From Alphaproteobacteria bacterium (lineage in GTDB: Bacteria; Pseudomonadota; Alphaproteobacteria; Caulobacterales; Parvularculaceae), in contig JAUHYK010000010.1 of NCBI GenBank assembly GCA_030426465.1, positions 1-64,000 of the forward strand: DNA of 64,000 nucleotides. Direction: 5' to 3'. Numbering within the stretch: position 1 is the stretch's first letter; each line of letters starts with the position of its first letter. The notes under the pieces were generated by a model that was not told the DNA's origin, did not search any database, and saw only the letters and a program-made list of their open reading frames with translations. Of the stretch, positions 26,785 to 35,115 are shown one piece after another. The position numbers and the translations under genes were made by a program.

Positions 26785-27900
26785 ATGGAGAGCGAACGAT
26801 TCCTGCGGTCGGTCATCAACGCCTCCCCGAACGCCGTTATCACGATTAATGAATCCGGTGATATCTTGATCTTCAGCCGCATGGCGCAGGCTATGTTCGG
26901 CTTCTCCGAAGAGGAAGTTCTCGGGAAAAACGTCAGCATCTTAATGCCGGAACCAGACAAATCCCTACATGACGGCTATATGCGGCGTTATCTCGAAACC
27001 GGGAAAGCCAGGATTATCGGCAGGGCCCGCCCTGTTTCGGCGCGGCGCAAAAATGGCGACGCCTTTCCCGCCGTGTTGCACATTTCCGAATTCGAAATTT
27101 CAGAACCGGACAATGACGAGCGCATCTTTGTGGGCTTTATTGAAGATGTGAGCCGCCAGAAAGCAACGGAGCGCCGCCTCGAAGACACCCAGCTACAACT
27201 CCAGCATGCGGGCCGCATCGGCGCCATGGGTGAGATTGCGACCTCCATCGCCCATGAATTGAATCAGCCCCTAACGGCGGCGGCGAGTCTTGCCGGCGCG
27301 GTCTCCCTCACCCTTAAAAAGAAGACCTTTGACGGCAAGGAAGATGCGCTCGCTCTCATAGACGACGCCGTCTCGGAAATACGCCGCGCCAGCGGCGTCA
27401 TCAAACAAATGCGCGATTTTCTGCGTAACCGCGAAACCGAACGGGCGCTTCATTCCATTAACCGGATTGTGGAGGAAAGTTGTCTGATCGCGCTGATCGG
27501 CGCCGAGACCGACGGCGTGATGGTGGCGAGCGCTCTCGACGATCACGCAGGCTCAGCCATGGTCGATCGGATCCAGATGCAACAGGTGGTCGTCAATCTC
27601 ATTCGCAACGCTGTCGACGCCATGCAGGGAACGCAAAACAAGCAGCTTACCATCGCCACGGCGAGCGCCGGGGATTATGTTGAGATGCGCATTGCCGACA
27701 CCGGGTCCGGCATTACAGACGAGATGAAAAAGCGGCTTTTCGAGCCCTTCGCCACCACCAAGGAAGACGGCATGGGCATCGGCCTTTCCATTTCCAAATC
27801 AATTGTCGAGGCTCATAAGGGAGAAATCTACGCCGTAGACAATCACCCGGCCGGTACGATTTTTGTCGTGAAGCTCCCTGCCGCTAAGGAAGACGCCTGA
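26785..27900 (+). CDS. fixL: FixL-type haem PAS oxygen-sensor histidine kinase
   Basis: About 371 aa from ATG 26785, preceded by ACAGGGCGACAAG; ATG 26755 is an alternative. A single PAS domain (residues 1-125) carries the FixL haem pocket: MPEPDKSLHDGYMRRY with the proximal His62 and Arg68, then RIIGRARPVS with the distal Arg82. The kinase has the H box EIATSIAHELNQPL (His157), the N box VVVNLIRNAVDAM, and the ATP motifs DTGSG and GIGLSIS. Oxygen bound to haem should inhibit autophosphorylation. There is no membrane anchor and only one PAS domain, so the kinase should be soluble. It is followed 2 nt later by fixJ. Confidence 0.92.
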   Translation: MESERFLRSVINASPNAVITINESGDILIFSRMAQAMFGFSEEEVLGKNVSILMPEPDKSLHDGYMRRYLETGKARIIGRARPVSARRKNGDAFPAVLHISEFEISEPDNDERIFVGFIEDVSRQKATERRLEDTQLQLQHAGRIGAMGEIATSIAHELNQPLTAAASLAGAVSLTLKKKTFDGKEDALALIDDAVSEIRRASGVIKQMRDFLRNRETERALHSINRIVEESCLIALIGAETDGVMVASALDDHAGSAMVDRIQMQQVVVNLIRNAVDAMQGTQNKQLTIATASAGDYVEMRIADTGSGITDEMKKRLFEPFATTKEDGMGIGLSISKSIVEAHKGEIYAVDNHPAGTIFVVKLPAAKEDA

Positions 27901-27902
27901 TC

Positions 27903-28526
27903 ATGACATCAAAAGGAAAAGTCTTTCTGGTCGATGATGATGTTGCGGTTCAGCGCGGCGTCAGCGCATTGTTAAAAGCTGCGGATTACGACGTCACGGT
28001 CTTCCCCTCAGGCGACGCCTTCCTAGACGCCATGTCCGGGCTCGACCTCGGCGGTGCTGTCCTGCTTGTCGATGTCAGGATGCCAGGCATTCAGGGGCTT
28101 GAACTTCAGGAAAAGCTGCGCGCCGACGGGGTGTCGCTTCCGGTTGTCGTGATGACCGCGCATGGCGACATCGCCATGGCTGTCCGCGCCATGCAGAACG
28201 GCGCCGCGAGTTTCCTTGAAAAACCCTTCACCGTGGACGAAGTCACAGCCGCGCTAGACCGGGCGCTTGATCCCGCGATGTCGGGTTCCGGCGCTGCAAG
28301 CCCTGCCCCGGCGGCCCTGACCGCGCGGATTGACACCCTCACCCCGCGCGAGCGCGAAGTCATGGTGGAAATCGTCAAGGGCGGCGCCAACAAGGAAATC
28401 GCCCGCACGCTCGATGTCAGCCCACGCACGGTTGAGGTCCATCGCCAGAAAGTCATGACCAAAATGGAAGCCGGCTCCGTCGCCGAACTGGTGCGGATGG
28501 GGCTGGCGCTGGGCCTGATCGCCTGA
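27903..28526 (+). CDS. fixJ: FixJ response regulator
   Basis: A 207-aa two-domain regulator. The receiver domain has the acidic pair DDD at 11-13, phospho-acceptor Asp57 (LLVDVRMPG) and Lys107 (FLEKPF). After a Pro/Ala linker, a LuxR-type helix-turn-helix spans about residues 143-205 (LTPREREVMVEIVKGGANKEIA, then VSPRTVEVHRQKVMTK). Phosphorylated FixJ activates fixK promoters at low oxygen; a matching double site lies 11 bp downstream of this gene, before fixK. Translation is probably coupled with fixL. Confidence 0.94.
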   Translation: MTSKGKVFLVDDDVAVQRGVSALLKAADYDVTVFPSGDAFLDAMSGLDLGGAVLLVDVRMPGIQGLELQEKLRADGVSLPVVVMTAHGDIAMAVRAMQNGAASFLEKPFTVDEVTAALDRALDPAMSGSGAASPAPAALTARIDTLTPREREVMVEIVKGGANKEIARTLDVSPRTVEVHRQKVMTKMEAGSVAELVRMGLALGLIA

Positions 28527-28536
28527 TTTTCGCCGG

Positions 28537-28556
28537 CCTACGTAGTTCTACGTAGG
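28537..28556. promoter_or_regulatory. Double FixJ-like binding palindrome upstream of fixK
   Basis: The 20-bp sequence consists of two copies of the palindrome CTACGTAG separated by TT, and the whole element is itself an inverted repeat with outer C/G pairs. Each half matches seven of eight positions of the reported FixJ consensus GTAMGTAG. It lies 100-119 bp before the fixK start codon, a suitable place for activation by FixJ. Confidence 0.75.
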
Positions 28557-28655
28557 CGTTCGCCATTCCCCTCCCGCCAATACGCATTCGCCCCGATTCA
28601 ACCGCCCCGCGTTCCCGCCTTATGTCACACCCGTAACCGAGATAAGGAAACGGCG

Positions 28656-29336
28656 ATGGACAAGCTTGACCGCAACAGCCCTGAGGCTCCCATGATCTTC
28701 ACGGCGGCGCTCGTGGATGGCATGGGCGCGAGCGTCAGCATCAAACACCTGAAAGCTGGTGAGACGCTGTATGTGGAAGGCGAGAACGCTGACTATTGCT
28801 ACGAGATCATGTCCGGCGCCATGAAGGAATATAACACCCTCGAAGACGGCAAGCGGCAGGTTGCCGAATTCTATAAAGCCGGAGACATGTTCGGCTTCTC
28901 CGAAAGCAGTGACCAGCTTCATACCGCCGAAGCGATTACGAGCTGCGCCGTGCGCTGTTATCCGCGCGACGCGTTCATGAAAACCGTCGCCGCCTCCCCG
29001 GCGCTGTCGGCAAGCTTTCTGGACACATTGATGATGCGCCTCCATCGCGCTCGCGAGCGCATGGTGATGATCGGCCGGATGAGCGCCATGCAGCGCGTTG
29101 CGACTTTTCTGTTGCGCCTTGCAGATGACGCAGACAGCCAAACGACGACGCATCTTGCGATGAGCCGTCAGGACATTGCCGATCATCTCGGTCTCACCAT
29201 CGAAACCGTCTGCCGCACGCTGACGGAACTCAAAAAACAGCAGATCATTGTGATGGAGGCGGCGCGCGTTTTCTCAATCGCCGACCTGCCGCGCCTTGAA
29301 GCTGTCGCTATGGGAGCGCGCGGCCGCCTCCACTAG
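28656..29336 (+). CDS. fixK: FixK-type Crp/Fnr regulator
   Basis: A 226-aa Crp/Fnr family regulator; the start follows GATAAGGAAACGGCG. The cyclic-nucleotide-binding-like domain spans about residues 15-130, followed by a dimer helix and a C-terminal winged helix-turn-helix (SRQDIADHLGLTIETVCRTLTEL). The Glu and Arg of TIETVCRTL are the residues that read TTGAT half-sites in Fnr proteins. The N-terminus lacks the cysteine cluster of oxygen-sensing Fnr, so it is a FixK type controlled through its synthesis rather than a 4Fe-4S cluster. It should bind the anaerobox at 26624. A FixJ-like site precedes it. Confidence 0.88.
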   Translation: MDKLDRNSPEAPMIFTAALVDGMGASVSIKHLKAGETLYVEGENADYCYEIMSGAMKEYNTLEDGKRQVAEFYKAGDMFGFSESSDQLHTAEAITSCAVRCYPRDAFMKTVAASPALSASFLDTLMMRLHRARERMVMIGRMSAMQRVATFLLRLADDADSQTTTHLAMSRQDIADHLGLTIETVCRTLTELKKQQIIVMEAARVFSIADLPRLEAVAMGARGRLH

Positions 29337-29350
29337 GAGAGCAAACAAGC

Positions 29351-29932
29351 ATGAGCGAGACAATCTGCATCATCGACGGTCATCCGCACCGCGATAAAAG
29401 TCATCTCTGTCACGCGCTCGCAGACGCTTACAAGGCCGGCGCCAAAGCAGCGGGGCATAAGGTCAAAACCCTTGCTCTGGCTGATATGGACATCAATTTC
29501 CTGCGCGACCCTGCGGATTTTGAAAAACCCGCCACTGGCGACATGATAAAGGCGCAAAACGCGATCAGCGCCGCGAGCCATGTCGTGATTATCTACCCCT
29601 TGTGGATGGGAACCATGCCGGCGCTTGTGAAAGCGTTTTTTGAACAACTTGCGCGGGGTAATTTCGCCATCAAGGAAGGCGAGCATGGCTGGCCGATGAA
29701 GATGCTCAAAGGCAAGTCAGCGCGCGTCATCGTCACCATGGGAATGCCCGCCGCCGCCTATAAACTCGTTTTCGGCGGCGCCGGGGTCAAGGGATTTGAA
29801 ACCGGCATTCTCGGCATGTCAGGATTTAAACCTGTGCGCGAAACCCTGGTCGGCGGGGCCTACAATCTCAGCGACAAGCGCGCAGCAAAGCTTTTCGGCC
29901 GCTGCCGCGCGCTTGGCGCCAAGGCGTCCTGA
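29351..29932 (+). CDS. Flavodoxin-fold NAD(P)H quinone reductase
   Basis: A 193-aa protein with the flavodoxin_2 fold of NAD(P)H:quinone oxidoreductases (KefF/MdaB/NQO1-like). The FMN-phosphate loop is IIDGHPHRDKSHLC; IIYPLWMGTMPALVKAFFEQ is the flavin-stacking loop, and MGMPAAAYKLVFGG is the active-site segment. It starts 14 nt after fixK behind an AGGAGAG ribosome site, so it may be cotranscribed with fixK and induced at low oxygen. A role in two-electron quinone reduction is inferred from family. Confidence 0.85.
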   Translation: MSETICIIDGHPHRDKSHLCHALADAYKAGAKAAGHKVKTLALADMDINFLRDPADFEKPATGDMIKAQNAISAASHVVIIYPLWMGTMPALVKAFFEQLARGNFAIKEGEHGWPMKMLKGKSARVIVTMGMPAAAYKLVFGGAGVKGFETGILGMSGFKPVRETLVGGAYNLSDKRAAKLFGRCRALGAKAS

Positions 29933-29934
29933 TC

Positions 29935-31635
29935 CTATTCGGCGGCGGCGCGCTGTTCATCGCGCAGCGCCCGGAACTCATTGCCTTCATACCAGTTCGG
30001 CCAGCTGTCGGAATAGGCCATAGCGGCGCCGACTTCCATGAGGGTGTTCATGGACTGGGTCATGCCCGTCAGATCCCAATCCGGCGAATAATTGTCCGCC
30101 GGCTTGTGATAGCGGTTTGCTGTATAATCTTCAGCGAGCGCCCGGCCCGCTTCCTCGCCGCCATCAACCAGGTCAAGACCCGCGTCGGCGTAGAGCATCG
30201 GCACGCCTTTTTTGGCGAGCGAGATATGGTCGGAGCGATAGAAATACCCCTTTTCCGGTTCCGCATCTGGACGCAGATAAACGCCGCGCGTATCCGCGGC
30301 TTCTTTCAGGAGGTCTTCAAGCTCCGATGCGCCATAGCCGACAACGATGATGTCTTTGGCGGGCGGCAGCGGCAGAACGCCGTCAATATTAATCCCGCCG
30401 ACAATCTGTGCGAACGGCACAATCGGCGCTTCGCCAAGATATGCGGAACCGAGAAGACCAGATTCCTCCGCCGTCACCGCAACCACCATGATCGAGCGTT
30501 TCGGTTTCGGCGTTGAGTTAGCAAAAGCCTCAGCAATGGAAAGGATCGAGGCCGTGCCGGTGGCGTTATCAACGGCGCCGTTTGAAATCGTGTCGCCATT
30601 CTCATCCGCCGGACCGACGCCGAGATGGTCCCAGTGGCCCATATAAAGCACATATTCGTCCGGACGCTCCGTCCCCGGAAGAATGCCGACAACATTCGCT
30701 GAATTCGAACGGCGAATGGTGTTTTTCAGCGTCCCCGAAGCTTTGAGGCCGTCCATGGGAATGGCTTTGAACCCGGCTTCATGCGCGGACGCCGTCACGG
30801 CGTCGAAATCGAGACCGGCTTTCGTAAACAGATCGCGGGCGACGGGCTCCTGCACCCAGCCTTCCAGCGCAACGCGCCCCGCCCCGCCATCGGGACGTTC
30901 AAGATCAAGCTGCGGGCCCGACCAGCTCCCCTCGACAACGCCCCAGCCATAAGCGGCGGGCGCCGTCTGGTGAATAATCAGCGCAGCAGCAGCGCCTTGG
31001 CGCGCAGCCTCTTCATATTTGTAGGTCCAACGACCGTAATAGGTCATGGAGCGGCCGTTAAAGAGTTCCGGATCTTCTGTTGCGTAACCCGGATCGTTGA
31101 CAAGGATGACGACGGTCTTGCCCGTTACATCGACGCCGTCATAGTCGTTCCAGCCATATTCCGGCGCGACAACGCCATAGCCGACAAAAACAAGATCGCT
31201 GTCAGCGAAAGCGACATCTTCTTCAACGCGCTTCGTCCAGTAGACCGTCTCCGGTCCAAGCTCCAGAACCTCGCCATTGATGGACAGGTTCGAAGCGTCC
31301 GGTTGAACCGTCAGCTCCACCAGCGGCACAGGCTGCTCATAGGAGTCGCCATTGCCGGGTTCGAGGCCGATGGCTTTCATTTCGCTGATCAGCCATTCAC
31401 GGGTTTTGGCGCCGCCCGGCGTCGCCGGGGCCCGGCCCTCAAATTCGTCGGAGGCGAGCGTCGCGATGCGCGCCCGCAGATTTTCCTCACTCACCGAAGC
31501 AAGCGTCACCTGTTCGGCATCGGCCGACATAGTTTCAGACGTGGTTTCAGAAGACGTCTCCGGCGCAGATGTGTTCTGGCCGCAGGCGGATAAAACGATA
31601 GACGCCGCAAGCGCAGCGGTAAGTCGCAATGTCAT
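29935..31635 (-). CDS. M28 family zinc peptidase lipoprotein
   Basis: About 566 aa from ATG 31635 behind AAAGGG. The signal peptide ends LSAC, giving a lipidated Cys at about residue 18, followed by a Ser/Thr/Glu-rich linker. The peptidase M28 fold is split by a PA (protease-associated) insert at about residues 150-270. Zinc-site residues are visible in GHWDHLGVG (His), NGAVDNATGTA (Asp), AEESGLLGS (Glu-Glu), GGINIDGV (Asp) and YRSDHISLAKKG (His). It is probably an aminopeptidase acting outside the cytoplasm. It converges on the quinone reductase gene with a 2-nt gap. Confidence 0.9.
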   Translation of the reverse strand: MTLRLTAALAASIVLSACGQNTSAPETSSETTSETMSADAEQVTLASVSEENLRARIATLASDEFEGRAPATPGGAKTREWLISEMKAIGLEPGNGDSYEQPVPLVELTVQPDASNLSINGEVLELGPETVYWTKRVEEDVAFADSDLVFVGYGVVAPEYGWNDYDGVDVTGKTVVILVNDPGYATEDPELFNGRSMTYYGRWTYKYEEAARQGAAAALIIHQTAPAAYGWGVVEGSWSGPQLDLERPDGGAGRVALEGWVQEPVARDLFTKAGLDFDAVTASAHEAGFKAIPMDGLKASGTLKNTIRRSNSANVVGILPGTERPDEYVLYMGHWDHLGVGPADENGDTISNGAVDNATGTASILSIAEAFANSTPKPKRSIMVVAVTAEESGLLGSAYLGEAPIVPFAQIVGGINIDGVLPLPPAKDIIVVGYGASELEDLLKEAADTRGVYLRPDAEPEKGYFYRSDHISLAKKGVPMLYADAGLDLVDGGEEAGRALAEDYTANRYHKPADNYSPDWDLTGMTQSMNTLMEVGAAMAYSDSWPNWYEGNEFRALRDEQRAAAE

Positions 31636-31707
31636 GAAAAAGCCCTTTGATGCAGATTCTCTGGGCCGGACTTTGCCCGCCCAAAGAGCCCCAGTCAAAC
31701 GGGCCGA

Positions 31708-32604
31708 TTAGTACGCTACAGACTTGATTTTAAGGGCTCTAGCGCCGTCGCGATTGCCGAGCGCCGCCATCACTTGCAGCTTCGACTCCGTGGGAAGCGC
31801 CGAATATACCGTGATTTCATCGATCGTCGCGGTCGAAAGATTGATCACCTGCCCCGGCGCCAAATTCATGAGCATCCCGAGCGTGATATCTTCTTCAGTG
31901 AGATCGGCGCGGAGTTCGATGGGCGACATGGCCGCAAGCTTTAATAGATCGCTTTTCCATTTCGCCTGCGCCCGCGGGACCGCATTGTCATAATAGTCGC
32001 ACATGGCGACCGTCAGCCGGTCCGGCGTAATTACACGGATCGTGCCGAGCGTTTCTTCTTCCAGAGTCTTGATCGAATAGGTTACGCAGACGACCCGCTG
32101 TTTTTCATCCGTGAAATCGAACCGGCGCGGATCATTGCCACTCGCCATCAATTCAACACTGCCGCGCATGACGCCGGCGGCATCGGCTTTGGAAAAGATC
32201 AGTTCCGCCGAACGGATCGCCAGTTTCTTTGCGAGACGCCGATCGATGGCGCTGACGGAGTCCGGCATGGGATCGGGCACGTCCTTCGCCCCGGCCAGCG
32301 ACCAGCCAGCCGCCCGCAAGGAGGTCTCGATATCGAGAACGATGATGAAGTCCTGCTCGATATTGTAGCGGAAATGATAGATCCCGTCCTTGCCTGCATA
32401 GTCAGTGAGCGCGTCATCGAGATTGGCGAAATGCGCTGGCTCGGTTTCGCCAAGCTGGCATTTCTCGCCGTAGAATTCAGTAAAGGCGCCCGCCGCTTCC
32501 GAGCCCATGCGCTTTGGCAAATCAGCGATCAGATGCAACGGCCCGGGATCTTTTCCCGATGCAGCCATTTTCTTTTTGATGATTTTCGCGTTTTCGCCGC
32601 TCAT
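31708..32604 (-). CDS. FliM/FliN-family (SpoA domain) flagellar switch protein
   Basis: A 298-aa protein. The last 75 residues match a SpoA surface-presentation domain (SPIELRADLTEEDITLGMLMNLAPGQVINL), the C-terminal fold of FliM and FliN. The middle resembles a degenerate FliM core. The N-terminus (MSGENAKIIKKKMAASGK) lacks the EIDALL-type CheY-binding motif of FliM. It may be an alphaproteobacterial FliM variant or a second switch protein. It is divergent from motB, with 140 bp between them, and the adjacent flagellar genes support the call. Less secure than its neighbours. Confidence 0.72.
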   Translation of the reverse strand: MSGENAKIIKKKMAASGKDPGPLHLIADLPKRMGSEAAGAFTEFYGEKCQLGETEPAHFANLDDALTDYAGKDGIYHFRYNIEQDFIIVLDIETSLRAAGWSLAGAKDVPDPMPDSVSAIDRRLAKKLAIRSAELIFSKADAAGVMRGSVELMASGNDPRRFDFTDEKQRVVCVTYSIKTLEEETLGTIRVITPDRLTVAMCDYYDNAVPRAQAKWKSDLLKLAAMSPIELRADLTEEDITLGMLMNLAPGQVINLSTATIDEITVYSALPTESKLQVMAALGNRDGARALKIKSVAY

Positions 32605-32744
32605 CCGCGTTTCGACCCCGGTACTCTTGTTTACATGTCGGAAACCATATCAACCATCAATAGTTGTAAATTGCGTAAACGCGTAAAACTCGCCGTAAGG
32701 AGTTTAGGTTAACCCGTTCATTCGATTGCAATCAGGTGGAATGG

Positions 32745-33674
32745 ATGGCTGGCCGCAGTAAAGGCGAAGCGCCGATCATCATCAAGAAGAAAAAGGTGAT
32801 CGCCGGCGGCGGGCATCATGGCGGCGCGTGGAAAGTCGCCTATGCCGACTTCGTGACCGCGATGATGGCGTTCTTCCTGTTGATGTGGCTCCTGAACGCC
32901 ACCACGGAAGACCAGCGCAAGGGCCTCGCCGACTATTTCAATCCGTCCATTCCGGTCAGCCGGATTTCCGGCGGCGGCAATGGCGCGCTCAATGGCGAAT
33001 CCGTCTTTTCAGAGGACAGCGCGGTATCCAATCGCGCCGGCTCCGACAACGAGTTCCCCAAGAGCAAGGTGCTCGAAAATGACGGCGACAGCGACGAATT
33101 CGACCTCAACGGGGCCAAGGAAGGCCGCGGCATGGATGACGATCTCGGCGCCGGCGACGGTGAAGACGCAGGCGCGCAAAGGCAGCAGGAATTGAATGAA
33201 GGCGCTGCGGCAAACAGCCTTGAGGATGTGCAAGACCAGATCGACGCAAAATCCGTCCAGGCGCTGGAAGGCGGTCTTTCCGAGCATATTCATACGCGCA
33301 TGACGCCGGACGGACTGGTGATTGAGCTTGTAGACGCCGATGGCGAACCGCTTTTCAATCTCGGATCGTCGACGCCGTCCAAATTGTTGCATAACCTTCT
33401 GGAAGTGATCGGACCCGTTCTTGCGACGGTATCAAACGATATGGCGATTGTCGGTCACACCGACGCTCGCGCCTTTTCGGTTAACGCAAATTACACCAAT
33501 TGGGAGCTGTCGACCGACCGTGCGCTCGCCGCCCGGCGCGAACTGATCAAAAACGGCATAACAAACGAACAGATTGTTCAGGTTACCGGCAAAGCGGCGA
33601 CTGAACCTTTCTCTGACGATCCTCTAGCCCCACAGAACCGTCGTATTGCGATTACCTTGCTGACGAAAAAATAA
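32745..33674 (+). CDS. motB: MotB flagellar stator protein
   Basis: About 309 aa from ATG 32745, preceded by AGGTGG; an earlier GTG in frame is less likely. A basic N-terminus (IIIKKKKVIAGGG) leads into one membrane helix with the essential proton-site Asp in YADFVTAMMAFFLLMWLL. An acidic linker (about residues 80-160, rich in Asp and Glu) and a C-terminal OmpA-like peptidoglycan-binding domain (VGHTDARAF, then LSTDRALAARRELI, QNRRIAITLL) follow. It anchors the stator to the cell wall and couples ion flow to rotation. MotA is not in the window. Confidence 0.93.
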   Translation: MAGRSKGEAPIIIKKKKVIAGGGHHGGAWKVAYADFVTAMMAFFLLMWLLNATTEDQRKGLADYFNPSIPVSRISGGGNGALNGESVFSEDSAVSNRAGSDNEFPKSKVLENDGDSDEFDLNGAKEGRGMDDDLGAGDGEDAGAQRQQELNEGAAANSLEDVQDQIDAKSVQALEGGLSEHIHTRMTPDGLVIELVDADGEPLFNLGSSTPSKLLHNLLEVIGPVLATVSNDMAIVGHTDARAFSVNANYTNWELSTDRALAARRELIKNGITNEQIVQVTGKAATEPFSDDPLAPQNRRIAITLLTKK

Positions 33675-33768
33675 CCTAAAAACCCGCTTGTTCATTAGGG
33701 GTTCTTTAAACACAACAGCGATAAACCTAACGCCAGTAGTAAAATTTTTTTCTCGACTGGAGATTGAT

Positions 33769-35079
33769 ATGGGGATTTCGTCAGCGCTGAACGCCGGGGT
33801 TATGGGGCTTGCGGTCAATGCGGTTAAGCTCAGCACGATTTCGGACAACATCGCGAACTCGCAAACCTATGGGTACAAGCGAGCTGACACTGAATTTGCG
33901 GACATGGTTTTGGCGCAATCGAACGGCGATTATAACGCCGGCGGCGTGCGCGCCCTCACCTATCGCGACGCGGGCGCTCAAGGCTCGCTGGTGACGACCT
34001 CGAACGCCACCGACATCTCCATTTCCGGCCGCGGCATGCTGGCCGTTACCGACGGCGCCAGCCTCAACCAGGCCGCCAGCGACCGCACATTGATGCTTAC
34101 CTCAACCGGTTCATTCTATACTGATGAATCCGGTTATCTGCGCACGCAGAGCGGCCTTCACCTTCTGGGCTGGCCGGCGGATGTGAACGGCAACGTCACT
34201 GCGCCGGTTCGCGACTCGATCGCCGGTCTTGAACCCGTGCGCACGAACCTGAACCAGAACGCGGTTTCACCGACTCAAAACATCACGCTCGGCGTCAACC
34301 TGCCAGCGACGGAAACCGAAGACGGCGCGCCGGCGAACACTTATGACCTGCCGATCGAATATTACGATACGCTGGGCCGTTCGCAAACGCTGGACTTCGA
34401 ATTTGTACCGCAAGCGCCAGTGCCAGGCGATCCTCCAACAAACACATGGACGGTCAATGTTCGCGATCAGGCTGGCAACCCAGCGACTGTTATCGCCACC
34501 TTTGACGTGACCTTCGATGACTCGGTTTCGGCAGGCGGCTCCATTGCCTCCGTTACGGCTGGCGCCGGCGCCACTTATGATCCGGCCACAGGCGACATCT
34601 CAATTACAACCGCGAGCCAGGCCGTCGACATTTTCGTCGGCACCTCCTCCGGCACCTCCGCCCTGACCCAGCTTTCAGCGAGCTTCTCGCCGCTGACGGT
34701 GACCAAGGACGGCGCGCCGATCGGTAATCTGAGCTCCATCGAAATCGATGAGCGCGGCATTTTGCAGGCTGTCTATGACACCGGCTTCCGCCGCACGATT
34801 TTCCAGATCCCGGTCGCGGACGTTCCGAACTTTGCGGGTCTTGACGCCGTGGGCAACTCCGCCTTCGCCATCACGCAGAATTCGGGCGACGTTTACTTCT
34901 GGGATGCCGGCGACGGCCCCACAGGCACTACCGAAGGCTATTCGCTGACGGAATCGACAACCGATATCGCCGCGGAACTGACGGACCTTATCCAGACGCA
35001 GCGCGCTTATTCATCGAACGCCAAGATCATCCAGACGGTCGATGAGATGTTGCAGGAAACGACTGACATCATCCGCTAG
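33769..35079 (+). CDS. flgE: FlgE flagellar hook protein
   Basis: About 436 aa from ATG 33769 behind GGAGATTGAT. The N-terminal flagellar rod/hook signature is LSTISDNIANSQTYGYKRAD, and the C-terminus LIQTQRAYSSNAKIIQTVDEML is the matching helical export and assembly motif. The central region is Thr/Ser/Gly rich and variable, as in hook proteins that form the surface of the universal joint. It is the first of four consecutive export-substrate and ring genes. The AT-rich 94-bp gap upstream may hold a promoter, but no sigma-28 or sigma-54 match is convincing. Confidence 0.93.
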   Translation: MGISSALNAGVMGLAVNAVKLSTISDNIANSQTYGYKRADTEFADMVLAQSNGDYNAGGVRALTYRDAGAQGSLVTTSNATDISISGRGMLAVTDGASLNQAASDRTLMLTSTGSFYTDESGYLRTQSGLHLLGWPADVNGNVTAPVRDSIAGLEPVRTNLNQNAVSPTQNITLGVNLPATETEDGAPANTYDLPIEYYDTLGRSQTLDFEFVPQAPVPGDPPTNTWTVNVRDQAGNPATVIATFDVTFDDSVSAGGSIASVTAGAGATYDPATGDISITTASQAVDIFVGTSSGTSALTQLSASFSPLTVTKDGAPIGNLSSIEIDERGILQAVYDTGFRRTIFQIPVADVPNFAGLDAVGNSAFAITQNSGDVYFWDAGDGPTGTTEGYSLTESTTDIAAELTDLIQTQRAYSSNAKIIQTVDEMLQETTDIIR

Positions 35080-35115
35080 GCGCTCAAGTAACGAGTAGGA
35101 AACAGGAGGCGTCTC

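Noticed and set aside
32640..32735. Sigma-28-like flagellar promoter upstream of motB
   Set aside because: TAAA and GCCGTAA are present, but the spacing does not fit the consensus.
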